Shown here in pieces: positions 7,304 to 14,968 of a stretch of DNA of 32,086 nucleotides; position 1 is the first letter of the stretch, and every line of letters begins with the position of its first letter. Position numbers and translations under genes: made by a program. The notes beneath the pieces were generated by a model. The model saw only the letters and a list, made by a program, of their open reading frames with translations. It did not search any database and was not told the origin of the DNA. This DNA comes from an uncultured Lactobacillus sp. GTDB lineage: Bacteria; Bacillota; Bacilli; Lactobacillales; Lactobacillaceae. Location of the stretch: positions 1-32,086 of the forward strand of contig NZ_CALYQV010000022.1 of assembly GCF_945290125.1 (NCBI RefSeq), given 5' to 3'.

Positions 7304-7423
7304 CATAAAAAAATTTTAGGAAATAACGTTGTCCTTTTCATACAGAAACTTCTATACTTTTTAATATATGTTAACGCTAACATTATGGCTAAACTTTATC
7401 ATTAAATTCAACTGTGTGCAATG

Positions 7424-7449
7424 GCACAATATATAAAAATATATTGTGC
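7424..7449. promoter_or_regulatory. Perfect 11+11 bp palindrome, candidate operator before the RpiR-type gene
   Basis: GCACAATATAT (7424-7434) is the exact inverse of ATATATTGTGC (7439-7449), with AAAA between. A third half-site, TGTGC at 7415-7419, faces GCACA across AATG. The site ends 23 bases before the regulator's ATG, overlaps -10-like AT-rich sequence and has no T run after it, so an operator is likelier than a terminator. Autoregulation by the adjacent RpiR protein is inference. Confidence 0.6.
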
Positions 7450-7472
7450 AAAAGATCAATTAGGAGAATAAT

Positions 7473-8248
7473 ATGCTTGATATAGACACACTTATTAAAT
7501 TAAATTATCAAAAAATGACGCGGCAAGAACGAAAAGTAGCTGATAATTTAATCAAATATCCCAGATTTGCCCTCGAAAAAAATATTTCAAATTTAGCTCT
7601 GAGCATAAATGTTTCGCGTAATACCATTACAAGGTTTTGCAAAGCACTTGGTTTTAGTGGTTACGCGGAATTTAAATATGAATATATTAAATGTATCAAT
7701 CGCAACATACGAAATAAGACCTCTCCTAGTAATAACTTTATCCATGAGATTATCACTACATATAAGGACAAAATTGGTGAAATCGAAACTAAAGGAAAAC
7801 TTGAAAATAAAGATATTAAGCAGTTAGCAAAAGATATTGTTCAATACAAATCACTAAAAATTATTGGCACAGGTAAATCAAGTCCGGTAGCTCAGCAAAT
7901 GAAATATAGTTTCAAACTCTGGGTATTTATGCTCAAATAATGGATTCAATCTACTATTCTAATGATTTTAGCTATTTGTTTAATAAAGATGATGTAGTTT
8001 TAGTTTATACTGTGTCTGGACACAGTATTCTAACCAAAGCTGTTATGAAGGGTGCAATAGAGAAAAAAGCTAATGTCTACACGGTTACGACAAATGAAAA
8101 CATTGAAGTACCTTTGAAGGCACTTTTCGTATTGCCTAATGTTAGTGTTAATAACTCTTTTTTATTCAGCAACCATACCTTGTTCTACATTTTTAACGAT
8201 ATTTTATGTAATTATATTGATGTTTTGCTAAATAATGAAAATTTGTAA
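7473..8248 (+). pseudogene. RpiR/MurR-family regulator split by a one-base frameshift
   Basis: RpiR proteins are sugar-phosphate-responsive repressors or activators with an N-terminal helix-turn-helix and a C-terminal SIS domain. The first frame (7473-7940) encodes the HTH: TRQERKVADNLIKYP, then NISNLALSINVSRNTITRFC and KALGFSGYAEFK. It also holds the SIS start LKIIGTGKSSPVAQQMKYSF, then hits a stop. The second frame (in use from about 7919) continues the SIS domain: GIYAQIMDS, DDVVLVYTVSGHS and KKANVYTVTTN, up to 8248. One base seems lost around 7919-7923; restoring it gives FKLLGIYAQIMDS and a protein of about 258 residues, the usual family length. There is no clear slippery heptamer. The ribosome binding site TAGGAG is good. 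The truncated HTH half may still be made. Confidence 0.85.
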
Positions 8249-8305
8249 GTGTATGTAAAAACTGTCAATCATTTGCAAAAGACCAATAAATATTAATGTT
8301 GCTAA

Positions 8306-8353
8306 AGTGTTAAGCATAACTCAAGATTAATTGAGAATGCTTGACGCTTTTTT
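8306..8353 (+). terminator. Intrinsic terminator after the RpiR-type gene
   Basis: A long hairpin pairs AGTGTTAAGCAT (8306-8317) with ATGCTTGACGCT (8337-8348), allowing two G-U pairs. It is extended by CTCAA/TTGAG across an A-A mismatch, with a short loop, and is followed by about six T. It separates the regulator from the importer leader. Confidence 0.85.
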
Positions 8354-8396
8354 AATGCAGACCGGAATATTGTTGTTAAGTAGCCAATTCAATTAA

Positions 8397-8425
8397 TTGA
8401 CAAAAAGTAAGTAAACGCATAGCAT
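8397..8425 (+). promoter_or_regulatory. Promoter of the amino-acid ABC importer leader
   Basis: A consensus TTGACA at 8397-8402 is followed after 17 bases by TAGCAT (8420-8425). Transcription would begin near 8432, giving a leader of about 250 bases before the first permease gene. The -10 has two mismatches, so strength is uncertain. Confidence 0.55.
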
Positions 8426-8505
8426 TAAAGACACTTATAGTTGCTAACAAAAAGGAAGTGAAAATAAGACACAGACAAGATCAGCTAATAAAAAGGGGAG
8501 CAGTA

Positions 8506-8580
8506 ATGCAATTCCTGGTAAAACTAGTTGGGCCTCGTCTTTCACTTATTGCATTGGGTGTTAGCAATTATGACATTTAA
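8506..8580 (+). CDS. 24-residue leader peptide candidate
   Basis: A short ORF begins at ATG 8506 with a strong AAAGGGGAG ribosome binding site 5 bases upstream and ends at TAA 8578-8580. The peptide starts MQFLVKLVGPRLSLIALG and ends VSNYDI. It is hydrophobic in the middle, with no run of a single amino acid as in classical attenuators. Its stop lies 3 bases before a terminator-like hairpin (8584-8612). The region 8249-8681 holds no other gene that I can support. It may be a regulatory leader of the importer, a tiny membrane peptide or chance; function not recognised. Confidence 0.4.
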   Translation: MQFLVKLVGPRLSLIALGVSNYDI

Positions 8581-8583
8581 ATA

Positions 8584-8612
8584 TACGAATAAGCTTGATT
8601 CGTAGATTTTTT
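8584..8612 (+). terminator. Terminator-like hairpin in the importer leader
   Basis: TACGAAT (8584-8590) pairs perfectly with ATTCGTA (8598-8604) over a 7-base loop. GATTTTTTATTTTT follows at once. It lies after the 24-codon ORF and before the importer genes, so it could terminate early transcripts. I found no obvious competing antiterminator arm. Confidence 0.6.
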
Positions 8613-8626
8613 ATTTTTCTGACGGT

Positions 8627-8654
8627 ACTTGATGCTCTGACTATGAGGTCAAGT
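8627..8654 (+). other. Second hairpin in the importer leader
   Basis: ACTTGA (8627-8632) pairs with TCAAGT (8649-8654), with an inner CTC/GAG pairing. No T run follows. It ends 17 bases before the GGAGG of the first permease, so it could influence translation. Weak evidence on its own. Confidence 0.35.
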
Positions 8655-8681
8655 CGGTTGTTTAAAAGTGGGAGGTAAAAA

Positions 8682-9341
8682 ATGAGTTGGCAGATAATTA
8701 CACAAAGTTTGCCTATTTTTTTAAAAGCCTTTGAATTGACCCTTTGGCTATCTGCCGTAGGTATCATTTGCTCAATTATTGTGGGTATTTTATGCAGTTT
8801 AGTGCAGTATTTTAAAGTGCCTGTTTTGCATCAAATAATTACGGCCTATGTGGAATTGGCACGAAACACACCTTTGTTAATTCAATTATTTTTTCTATAT
8901 TATGCTTTTCCAGTCATTGGCTTAAAAATGTCAGCCCAAGTTTGCGGTATTATCGGTTTGGTATTCTTGGGTGGAGCATATATGGCTGAAGGTTTCACTG
9001 GTGGTTTTGCCGGGGTTAATTCAAGTCAAATTGATGATGGCAAAGCGTTGGGGATGAATAACCTACAATTAGCGCGTTATGTTGTCTTTCCACAAGGTTT
9101 TGCTTTGAGTATGCCTGCTTTAACGGCTAACGTGATTTTTTTAATCAAAGAAACATCAATTTTTTCAGTCATTGCGATCCCCGAGCTGACCAATACTGCT
9201 TTGGACTTAATCGGGATGTATTACCGCTCCAATGAATATCTACTGGTGTTGGTCATAGCCTATGCCATTATTCTGATTCCGGTTATTTTACTTTTAAACT
9301 ATTTAGAAAGGAAGGTTCGCTATGGCACATTCGGCGATTAA
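8682..9341 (+). CDS. Polar amino-acid ABC importer permease 1 (HisM/GltK type)
   Basis: This is one membrane subunit of a polar amino-acid importer. The 219-residue protein has five hydrophobic helices and the N-terminal TLWLSAVGIICSIIVG region typical of His/Glu/Gln/Arg permeases. ELARNTPLLIQLFFLYYAFP is the family's conserved segment, and the ATPase-coupling EAA loop appears as DDGKALGMNNLQLARYVVFP. GGAGG lies 6 bases before the start. The second permease begins inside its last 20 bases, in another frame, so the two are translationally coupled and probably form a heterodimer. Substrate is likely glutamate, glutamine, aspartate or a similar amino acid; it cannot be fixed by sequence. Confidence 0.9.
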   Translation: MSWQIITQSLPIFLKAFELTLWLSAVGIICSIIVGILCSLVQYFKVPVLHQIITAYVELARNTPLLIQLFFLYYAFPVIGLKMSAQVCGIIGLVFLGGAYMAEGFTGGFAGVNSSQIDDGKALGMNNLQLARYVVFPQGFALSMPALTANVIFLIKETSIFSVIAIPELTNTALDLIGMYYRSNEYLLVLVIAYAIILIPVILLLNYLERKVRYGTFGD

Positions 9342-9999
9342 TGTTTTCTTTGCCGGTAATAACTTCAGTAGAATTTTGCAAGGCCTGTGGACATCAGTTT
9401 GGATTGCTGGGGCTAGTTTAATAATTGGCTTAATTTTAGGCACGCTTTTAGGAATATTACGGACATTACCTAATAAAATAATTCGCTTCATTTTACGGCT
9501 GTATTTGGAATTCTTTAGAATAGTTCCAACAATCGTATTACTCTTCTTGTTCTATTATATTTTGCCACGTACCTTTCATATCAACTGGCCAGCCAGTTGG
9601 ATGGCAGTTTTAGCTTTTTCTTTATGGGTCGCAGCCGAATTTGGCGACATTGTTCGTGGGGCACTTGAATCAGTCCCACTGGTGCAAAAAGAATCGGGCT
9701 TAGCTTTGGGCTTAAGCAGAGTACAACTTTTGCGCTATGTTTTGTTACCCCAAGCTGTGCAATTGGAATTACCAGCAACTATTAATCTGGCAACAAGAGT
9801 AATTAAAACGACCTCATTATTAATGATGATCAGCATCATGGACGTGGTTGCTATTGGTCAACAGATTATTGAAGCTAATAACCAAAAATACCCGACAGCC
9901 GTTTTTTGGATTTATGGTTTGATTTTCTTCCTATATTTCATAATAGATTATCCGTTGTCAAAATGGTCTAAACAGTTAGCGGCAAAACAGAATAGGTGA
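9322..9999 (+). CDS. Polar amino-acid ABC importer permease 2
   Basis: This is the second membrane subunit, 225 residues, with about five helices. It shows LEFFRIVPTIVLLFLFYYIL (the family's conserved loop, with FRIVP in place of RNTP) and the EAA-type coupling loop ESGLALGLSRVQLLRYVLLP. The RIVP variant is the main difference from its partner and may mark the non-identical half of the transport path. The start ATG 9322 has AGGAAGG upstream and overlaps permease 1 by 20 bases. Five bases separate its stop from the ATPase gene. Confidence 0.9.
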   Translation: MAHSAINVFFAGNNFSRILQGLWTSVWIAGASLIIGLILGTLLGILRTLPNKIIRFILRLYLEFFRIVPTIVLLFLFYYILPRTFHINWPASWMAVLAFSLWVAAEFGDIVRGALESVPLVQKESGLALGLSRVQLLRYVLLPQAVQLELPATINLATRVIKTTSLLMMISIMDVVAIGQQIIEANNQKYPTAVFWIYGLIFFLYFIIDYPLSKWSKQLAAKQNR

Positions 10000-10004
10000 G
10001 GTAA

Positions 10005-10745
10005 ATGACAAAAGAAGTTTTACGAGTTGAACATTTAAATAAGTTTTATGGCGATTGGCAGGCTTTGCATGATATTAGTTTTACCCTCCATCAAGGCGAA
10101 GTTTTGACATTATTGGGACCTTCCGGCTCTGGTAAAAGTACTTTGATCAGATGCCTAAATGGTTTAGAAGATTTCAAGAGTGGCGCAATTTATTTTAAGG
10201 GTCAAAAGGTTGAGACGAACTCTAAGAATTGGCAAGAGTTACGTCAAAAAATTGGGATGGTTTTTCAAAGCTATGATTTATTTCCCAATTTTACAGTTCT
10301 TGAAAATATTTTGTTGGCACCAGTAAAGGTACAAAAAAGACCTGAAGAAGAGGTTAAAACTGAAGCTTTGCGGCTATTAAAACGTGTTGGACTAGAAAAG
10401 TACGTTAATTCTTATCCCCGTGAACTGTCAGGTGGACAAAAGCAAAGAATTGCTATTGTCAGAGCTTTAGCCATGCATCCCGAAATAATGCTGTTTGATG
10501 AGGTTACAGCATCTCTTGATCCCGAAATGGTTCGAGGAGTTTTACAAATTGTGACTGACTTATCCCAAGTCGATCATATGACTATGATTATTGTGACCCA
10601 CGAAATGAATTTTGCGCGTCAAATAGCAGATCAGGTTTTATTTCTTGAAAATGGCAAAATTTTAGAAAACACTCCAGGAGAAGAATTTTTTAAACATCCC
10701 AAAACAAATAGGGCACGTGGTTTCTTAACTAGTATGGATTTCTAA
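10005..10745 (+). CDS. Polar amino-acid ABC importer ATP-binding protein (GlnQ type)
   Basis: This is the ATPase that powers the two permeases from the cytoplasm. The 246-residue length is standard for GlnQ/HisP. Motifs: Walker A GPSGSGKST (residues ~39-47), Q-loop VFQSYDLFPNFTVLENI, signature LSGGQKQR, Walker B IMLFDEVTASLDPE and switch His in VTHE. The Walker B region has DEVTASLD rather than the common DEPTSALD, a variant found among Gram-positive members. GTGAGGT serves as ribosome binding site, 4-5 bases before ATG. It is third in the operon, with the binding-protein gene 10 bases downstream. Confidence 0.93.
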   Translation: MTKEVLRVEHLNKFYGDWQALHDISFTLHQGEVLTLLGPSGSGKSTLIRCLNGLEDFKSGAIYFKGQKVETNSKNWQELRQKIGMVFQSYDLFPNFTVLENILLAPVKVQKRPEEEVKTEALRLLKRVGLEKYVNSYPRELSGGQKQRIAIVRALAMHPEIMLFDEVTASLDPEMVRGVLQIVTDLSQVDHMTMIIVTHEMNFARQIADQVLFLENGKILENTPGEEFFKHPKTNRARGFLTSMDF

Positions 10746-10755
10746 GGAGAAAATA

Positions 10756-11604
10756 ATGCAGAAAAATAAAAATAGAAATATTATCATCACCGCTTTAATT
10801 GTCTTGATAATTGCAGTGGCAGCTTTTTTTGGCATTAAGTCAACAAATAATAATAGTAGTAATAACGCTAATGAAAACAGTGTGAGCGCGATTAAGAAAC
10901 GAGGCACTTTGCGAGTTGCCGTGTTCGGTGACTTACCGCCATATGGTTGGGTTGATGATCACGGTAATCGCGTGGGCTACGACGTTCATCTCGCCCGCCA
11001 AATGGCTAAAGATATGGGTGTTAAAGTGAAGTTTACCCAGGTTAATGCTAATAATCGGGTTGATACTCTAAATTCGAATAAGGCAGATATAGTTTTAGCA
11101 AATTTTACTGAAACACCGGAACGTAAACAAGTCGTTGATTTTGCAAAACCTTACATGAAAGTATCGGTTGGAGTTATTTCCCCTAAGAGTGCTCCGATTA
11201 CTAGTGCCCAACAATTAAAGGGCAAAAATTTAATTGTTAATAAAGGCACAACAGCAGAAAATTACTTCACTAAAAAAGGTGGGGTTGATTTACTGAAATT
11301 TGATTCTAAAACGCAACAGTTTAATGCTTTTAAAAATAAGCGTGCTGCCGCTTTAGCAGATGACAATTCATATCTCTATGCTTGGGTCAAAAAGAATCCT
11401 AATTATACGGTCGGAATTAAAAATATTGGTCCTAATCAATTTATTGCCCCCGCAGTTAAGCAGGGAAATAAGTCTCTTTTAAACTGGACTAATAAAGAAA
11501 TTACTAGATTAGCAAACAGAAAGTTTTTCACAGACGACTATAATAAAGAACTAAAACCATATTTTGGCAAGGAAGTTAGACCAAGCGACATTGTTTTAAA
11601 TTAA
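10756..11604 (+). CDS. Amino-acid ABC importer substrate-binding protein, membrane-anchored
   Basis: This extracellular binding protein (SBP family 3) delivers the substrate to the importer. Residues ~9-28 form a hydrophobic helix after a basic start (KNKNR), followed by an Asn/Ser-rich linker. The SBP domain begins near RGTLRVAVFGDLPPYGWVDD, with VGYDVHLARQMAKDMG and the ligand-site region NKADIVLANFTETPERKQ. There is no lipobox: the protein has no cysteine at the end of the hydrophobic stretch. It is therefore either anchored by an uncleaved helix or released by signal peptidase I, unlike most Gram-positive SBPs, which are lipoproteins. AAGGAG lies before ATG 10756. It is last in the operon. 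Ligand predicted only as a polar amino acid. Confidence 0.9.
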   Translation: MQKNKNRNIIITALIVLIIAVAAFFGIKSTNNNSSNNANENSVSAIKKRGTLRVAVFGDLPPYGWVDDHGNRVGYDVHLARQMAKDMGVKVKFTQVNANNRVDTLNSNKADIVLANFTETPERKQVVDFAKPYMKVSVGVISPKSAPITSAQQLKGKNLIVNKGTTAENYFTKKGGVDLLKFDSKTQQFNAFKNKRAAALADDNSYLYAWVKKNPNYTVGIKNIGPNQFIAPAVKQGNKSLLNWTNKEITRLANRKFFTDDYNKELKPYFGKEVRPSDIVLN

Positions 11605-11619
11605 CTCTGCTGCTATAAT
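11591..11619 (+). promoter_or_regulatory. Promoter of rpmE2
   Basis: TTGTTT (11591-11596), a 17-base spacer and TATAAT (11614-11619) with an extended TGC just before the -10 form a strong sigma-A promoter. It overlaps the end of the binding-protein gene. The leader to rpmE2 would be about 94 bases. Confidence 0.75.
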
Positions 11620-11665
11620 AAATAAGTCTTGAATTTTACTATTAAAAATGTTAAGGTATTAAACG

Positions 11666-11677
11666 TTAATCGATTAA
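11666..11677. promoter_or_regulatory. 12 bp palindrome TTAATCGATTAA in the rpmE2 leader
   Basis: The perfect palindrome TTAATCGATTAA lies downstream of the predicted start of transcription. Its outer TTAA arms resemble the AdcR zinc-repressor box (TTAACNRGTTAA), but the inner C and G do not match. A small ATGACT/AGTCAT hairpin (11681-11701) follows, just before the ribosome binding site. An operator role is possible but unproven. Confidence 0.3.
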
Positions 11678-11719
11678 TCTATGACTTGAAATAGGAGTCA
11701 TGGCAAAGGAGTAATAAAT

Positions 11720-11968
11720 ATGAAACAAGGTATTCATCCAGATTACCAACAAGTAGTCTTTATGGATTCAGCAACAGGTGCTAAATTTGTTGCTGGCTCA
11801 ACATTAAAGTCCAAAGAAACAGTGGATTATGAAGGTAAAACTTACCCCTTAATTCGTGTTGAAATTACTTCAGATTCTCACCCATTCTACACTGGCAAGC
11901 AAAAGTTTGCTCAGGCCGATGGTCGAATCGAAAAGTTCAACAAGAAGTATGGTATGAACAACAAGTAA
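11720..11968 (+). CDS. rpmE2: 50S ribosomal protein L31 type B
   Basis: The 82-residue protein reads [20 protein letters not shown], with [14 protein letters not shown] and [11 protein letters not shown], the B-type L31 pattern. It lacks the zinc-binding CxxC pair of type A, so it does not need zinc. L31 sits on the large subunit and bridges to the small subunit. AAAGGAG precedes ATG 11720. It has its own extended -10 promoter and terminator, so it is a single-gene unit. Confidence 0.95.
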   Translation: MKQGIHPDYQQVVFMDSATGAKFVAGSTLKSKETVDYEGKTYPLIRVEITSDSHPFYTGKQKFAQADGRIEKFNKKYGMNNK

Positions 11969-11988
11969 TATCTTCAATCTGGTGGAAG

Positions 11989-12013
11989 GCAGTCCCATTG
12001 GGGCTGCTTTTTT
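11989..12013 (+). terminator. Intrinsic terminator of rpmE2
   Basis: GCAGTCCC (11989-11996) pairs with GGGGCTGC (12000-12007), one G-U pair included, over a 3-base loop. Six T follow. Confidence 0.92.
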
Positions 12014-12026
12014 ATGTAAAGCCTAA

Positions 12027-12056
12027 TTGTTATACTACATAAATAAGGAGTATAAT
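12027..12056 (+). promoter_or_regulatory. Promoter region of murF
   Basis: Two overlapping options are visible. One is an extended -10, TGTTATACT (12028-12036). The other is TTGTTA (12027-12032), an 18-base spacer and TATAAT (12051-12056). Both lie 40-70 bases before the murF start and just after the rpmE2 terminator. Confidence 0.55.
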
Positions 12057-12098
12057 TACTACTTCAGCAAAAACTCTTTTCGGCTAGGAGATAAAAAG

Positions 12099-13466
12099 AT
12101 GAAAATGCAACTGGCAGAAATAGCCAAAGCAATAAATTCAAAGTGTGAAGGCAATGATCAGACCGTTATCACTTCTGTTGCCTTTGATTCTAGAAAAATC
12201 GCCGCTGGTGGATTATTTGTCCCACTAAAGGGCGAAAGAGACGGTCATGACTTTATAAGCAGTGCAATTAGTAATGGTGCAAGTGCCACATTATGGCAGA
12301 AAGGTCATCCCAATAAACCTGACAATATTGCGGTTTTAGAAGTGGATGACCCATTAAGAAGTATGCAGCAACTGGCCCAATATTATTTAAATAAAGTCAA
12401 TCCTACAGTTGTTGGCATTACGGGTTCAAACGGTAAAACTACCACCAAAGATATGACGGCAGCAGTTTTAGCAAAAAGATTTAATGTGCATAAAACTGAT
12501 GCCAACTTTAACAATGAAATTGGCGTACCCATGACAATTTTAGATATGAAACCAAATACTGAAATTTTGGTTTTGGAAATGGGTATGGATCATGCAGGGC
12601 AACTTCATCAACTAAGTAAGCTAACCCGCCCAGATGTCACAGTCATTACAATGATTGGTGAGGCTCACATTGAATTTTTAGGTTCTCGCGCCGGAATTGC
12701 TGATGCCAAGATGGAAATTACCGATTTTTTACGAGAAGACGGTGAGTTAATATATAACGGGGATGAACCGCTTTTACGTGAACGAGCTGCTAAAATACCA
12801 CAAGCAAAAGTTACCTTTGGTTTTGCAAAAAATGATACAGTTTATGCAACAGGTTATCGCAGCTACAAGCACCATGCTACTTTTACGATTAATAATTCTA
12901 CTCACAAATTTACCATTCCTATGATTGGCAAACATAACGTCTCTAACGCCCTTTCGGCTCTATGTGTTGGCAGGTATTTTGGTGAAAGTGATGAGGAAAT
13001 TACCACAGCCTTAGAAAAGTTCACTCCGACAGCGGATAGAATGGAATGGGAAAAAGGCGATGTGGGAGAAGATATTATGAGCGATGTTTATAATTCCAAT
13101 CCTACTGCTGTGCGTGCTGTAATAACCAGTTTTGGTCAGATCCAGGTTCCAGCTGGAAGTCGTAGGATCGCTGTTTTGGGTGACATGTTAGAATTGGGCC
13201 AAAGATCTGCCAAGCTTCACGCTGGGCTAGCAGATTGTCTTGACCCACAGGTAATTAATGAAGTTTATTTGTATGGTACAGAAATGAAAAATCTGGCCGA
13301 TGCACTTAAAGAGAAGTATGAACCAGCGAATTTGCATTATTATACCCAAGAGCAAATGCAACACATGGTTTCAGATTTAAGAAATGATATTAAGCCAAAT
13401 GACATTGTTGTTTTAAAGGGTTCGCATGGAATGCACCTGGAAAAAGTAGTAAAACGGCTTAGATAA
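12099..13466 (+). CDS. murF: UDP-MurNAc-tripeptide:D-Ala-D-Ala ligase MurF
   Basis: MurF adds D-Ala-D-Ala to UDP-MurNAc-tripeptide, the last cytoplasmic step of the peptidoglycan precursor. The 455-residue length is normal. The N-terminal UDP-binding domain shows SVAFDSRKIAAGGLFVPLKG. The ATP motif GITGSNGKTTTKD is at residues ~106-118, and the central domain shows DANFNNEIGVPMTILDM and EMGMDHAGQLHQL. The C-terminal ligase domain includes YNSNPTA and AVLGDMLELG. ATG 12099 is preferred because AGGAG is 8 bases upstream; an in-frame start at 12027 lies within the promoter. It is followed 10 bases later by cshA; alr, which makes the D-Ala for this pathway, is 2 kb downstream. Confidence 0.95.
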   Translation: MKMQLAEIAKAINSKCEGNDQTVITSVAFDSRKIAAGGLFVPLKGERDGHDFISSAISNGASATLWQKGHPNKPDNIAVLEVDDPLRSMQQLAQYYLNKVNPTVVGITGSNGKTTTKDMTAAVLAKRFNVHKTDANFNNEIGVPMTILDMKPNTEILVLEMGMDHAGQLHQLSKLTRPDVTVITMIGEAHIEFLGSRAGIADAKMEITDFLREDGELIYNGDEPLLRERAAKIPQAKVTFGFAKNDTVYATGYRSYKHHATFTINNSTHKFTIPMIGKHNVSNALSALCVGRYFGESDEEITTALEKFTPTADRMEWEKGDVGEDIMSDVYNSNPTAVRAVITSFGQIQVPAGSRRIAVLGDMLELGQRSAKLHAGLADCLDPQVINEVYLYGTEMKNLADALKEKYEPANLHYYTQEQMQHMVSDLRNDIKPNDIVVLKGSHGMHLEKVVKRLR

Positions 13467-13476
13467 GGAGAATTTA

Positions 13477-14958
13477 GTGAAATTTTCAGAATTAGGATTA
13501 AAAGATAAGCTTTTAAAAGCAATTAAGCGCTCAGGCTTTGAAGAAGCGACACCAATACAGGAGCAAACGATTCCTCTGGCTTTAGCAGGCAGGGATGTAA
13601 TTGGTCAAGCTCAAACAGGTACTGGTAAAACGGCGGCCTTTGCGCTGCCTATCTTGCAGAATTTAGATAAGCATAATAAGGTAATTCAGGCTTTAATTAT
13701 TGAACCGACTCGTGAATTGGCCATTCAAACTCAGGAAGAACTGTTCAGATTGGGGCGCGATGAGAATGCTCGTGTGCAGGTTGTTTACGGCGGCGCTGAT
13801 ATTGGACGGCAAATTCGTTCACTTAAAAACCATGTGCCTGCGATTTTAGTAGGAACACCTGGAAGATTACTTGATCACTTAAAGCGCAAGACGATTGACT
13901 TAGAAAATGTTAATACCATTGTTTTAGATGAAGCTGATGAAATGCTGGACATGGGTTTTATCCAAGACATTGAAAGTATTTTAGGCTATGTTAAAAATCG
14001 GAAACAAACTCTATTGTTCAGTGCGACGATGCCTAAACCAATTTTGAACATTAGTGAAAAGTTCATGCATAATCCGGAAATTGTACGGATTAAAACTAAA
14101 GAGCTAACTGCCGATTTAATTGATCAGTACTTTGTTCGTGCAAAAGATTCAGAAAAATTTGACGTCATGTGCCGTTTGATTGATGTTGAGAACCCAGACC
14201 TGGCTGTAGTCTTTGTTAGAACCAAACGGCGAGTTGACGAAGTTACCAGGGGACTTCAGGCCCGTGGGTACAATGCAGCGGGAATTCACGGTGATTTGAC
14301 CCAAGCCCGCAGAATTACTGTTTTAAAAAGGTTTCGTGCTGGTAAATTAGATATTTTAGTTGCTACAGATGTGGCTGCACGTGGATTGGATATTTCAGGC
14401 GTTACTCACGTCTATAATTACGATATCCCCCAAGATCCAGACTCTTATGTTCACCGTATCGGTCGTACCGGCCGTGCTGGACAAAATGGTAGTTCAATCA
14501 CTTTTGTTACTCCAAATGAAATTGGTTATATGCGTACAATAGAGCAATTAACCAAGAAAAAGATGACCCCTCTGCGTCCACCATCTGATGATCAGGCTTT
14601 AAGGGGCCAACTTAAAGTGGCTAAATCTAAGATTGAAGATATAATGAAAGAGGACCTATCTAAATATACTGATGATGCCAACGAATTATTAGAAAATTAT
14701 TTGGCGGTTGACTTGGTATCAGCTTTTCTGAAGAATTTGTCAAAAGATTCTTCAAATGTAGAGGTCAAAATTAGTTCTGAAAAGCCACTACCATATAAGG
14801 GTAATGGTCGGGGTAGCCGTGGTCGCTCTAGTCATAGCAGAAATAGTCGGGGTGGCTATCGTGGTGATCGTAACCGCAGCCGAAGCAATTATCGTGGAGG
14901 CCATTCTCGCCGCTCCGGTAATGGCAGAAATTTTATTATTAAAAATAAAAAAGGTTAA
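13477..14958 (+). CDS. cshA: DEAD-box RNA helicase CshA
   Basis: This is an ATP-dependent RNA helicase of RNA decay and ribosome assembly. Length is 493 residues. Motifs: Q motif near residues 21-30 (ATPIQEQ), motif I AQTGTGKT (45-52), PTRELA, TPGRL, DEAD (~151-154), SAT (~182), and HRIGRTGRAG (~326) in the second RecA domain. A C-terminal tail of about 55 residues, from ~439, is rich in Arg, Gly and Ser (RGSRGRSSHSR, RGGYRGDRNRSR); such RG-rich tails bind RNA. It starts at GTG 13477, with the AAGGAG overlapping the murF stop region, so it is co-transcribed with murF. A terminator follows. Confidence 0.93.
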   Translation: MKFSELGLKDKLLKAIKRSGFEEATPIQEQTIPLALAGRDVIGQAQTGTGKTAAFALPILQNLDKHNKVIQALIIEPTRELAIQTQEELFRLGRDENARVQVVYGGADIGRQIRSLKNHVPAILVGTPGRLLDHLKRKTIDLENVNTIVLDEADEMLDMGFIQDIESILGYVKNRKQTLLFSATMPKPILNISEKFMHNPEIVRIKTKELTADLIDQYFVRAKDSEKFDVMCRLIDVENPDLAVVFVRTKRRVDEVTRGLQARGYNAAGIHGDLTQARRITVLKRFRAGKLDILVATDVAARGLDISGVTHVYNYDIPQDPDSYVHRIGRTGRAGQNGSSITFVTPNEIGYMRTIEQLTKKKMTPLRPPSDDQALRGQLKVAKSKIEDIMKEDLSKYTDDANELLENYLAVDLVSAFLKNLSKDSSNVEVKISSEKPLPYKGNGRGSRGRSSHSRNSRGGYRGDRNRSRSNYRGGHSRRSGNGRNFIIKNKKG

Positions 14959-14968
14959 TGTTTTTACT

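Noticed and set aside
7303-7383. N-terminal part of the minus-strand frame continuing from the OrfB fragment
   Set aside because: Residues are unlike any transposase; the frame is probably open by chance past the deletion point.
7879-7940. Programmed frameshifting as explanation of the split RpiR gene
   Set aside because: No X XXY YYZ slippery heptamer is seen near the junction; a simple one-base loss explains it better.
8430-8681. Possible T-box riboswitch before the amino-acid importer
   Set aside because: I see no T-box consensus (AGGGTGGNACCGCG) or antiterminator; only short hairpins are present.
8561-8767. Minus-strand ORF across the importer leader
   Set aside because: It overlaps the leader hairpins and permease start and has no protein features or good start.
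12027-12098. Upstream in-frame start for murF
   Set aside because: It overlaps the promoter hexamers; AGGAG is placed for 12099.
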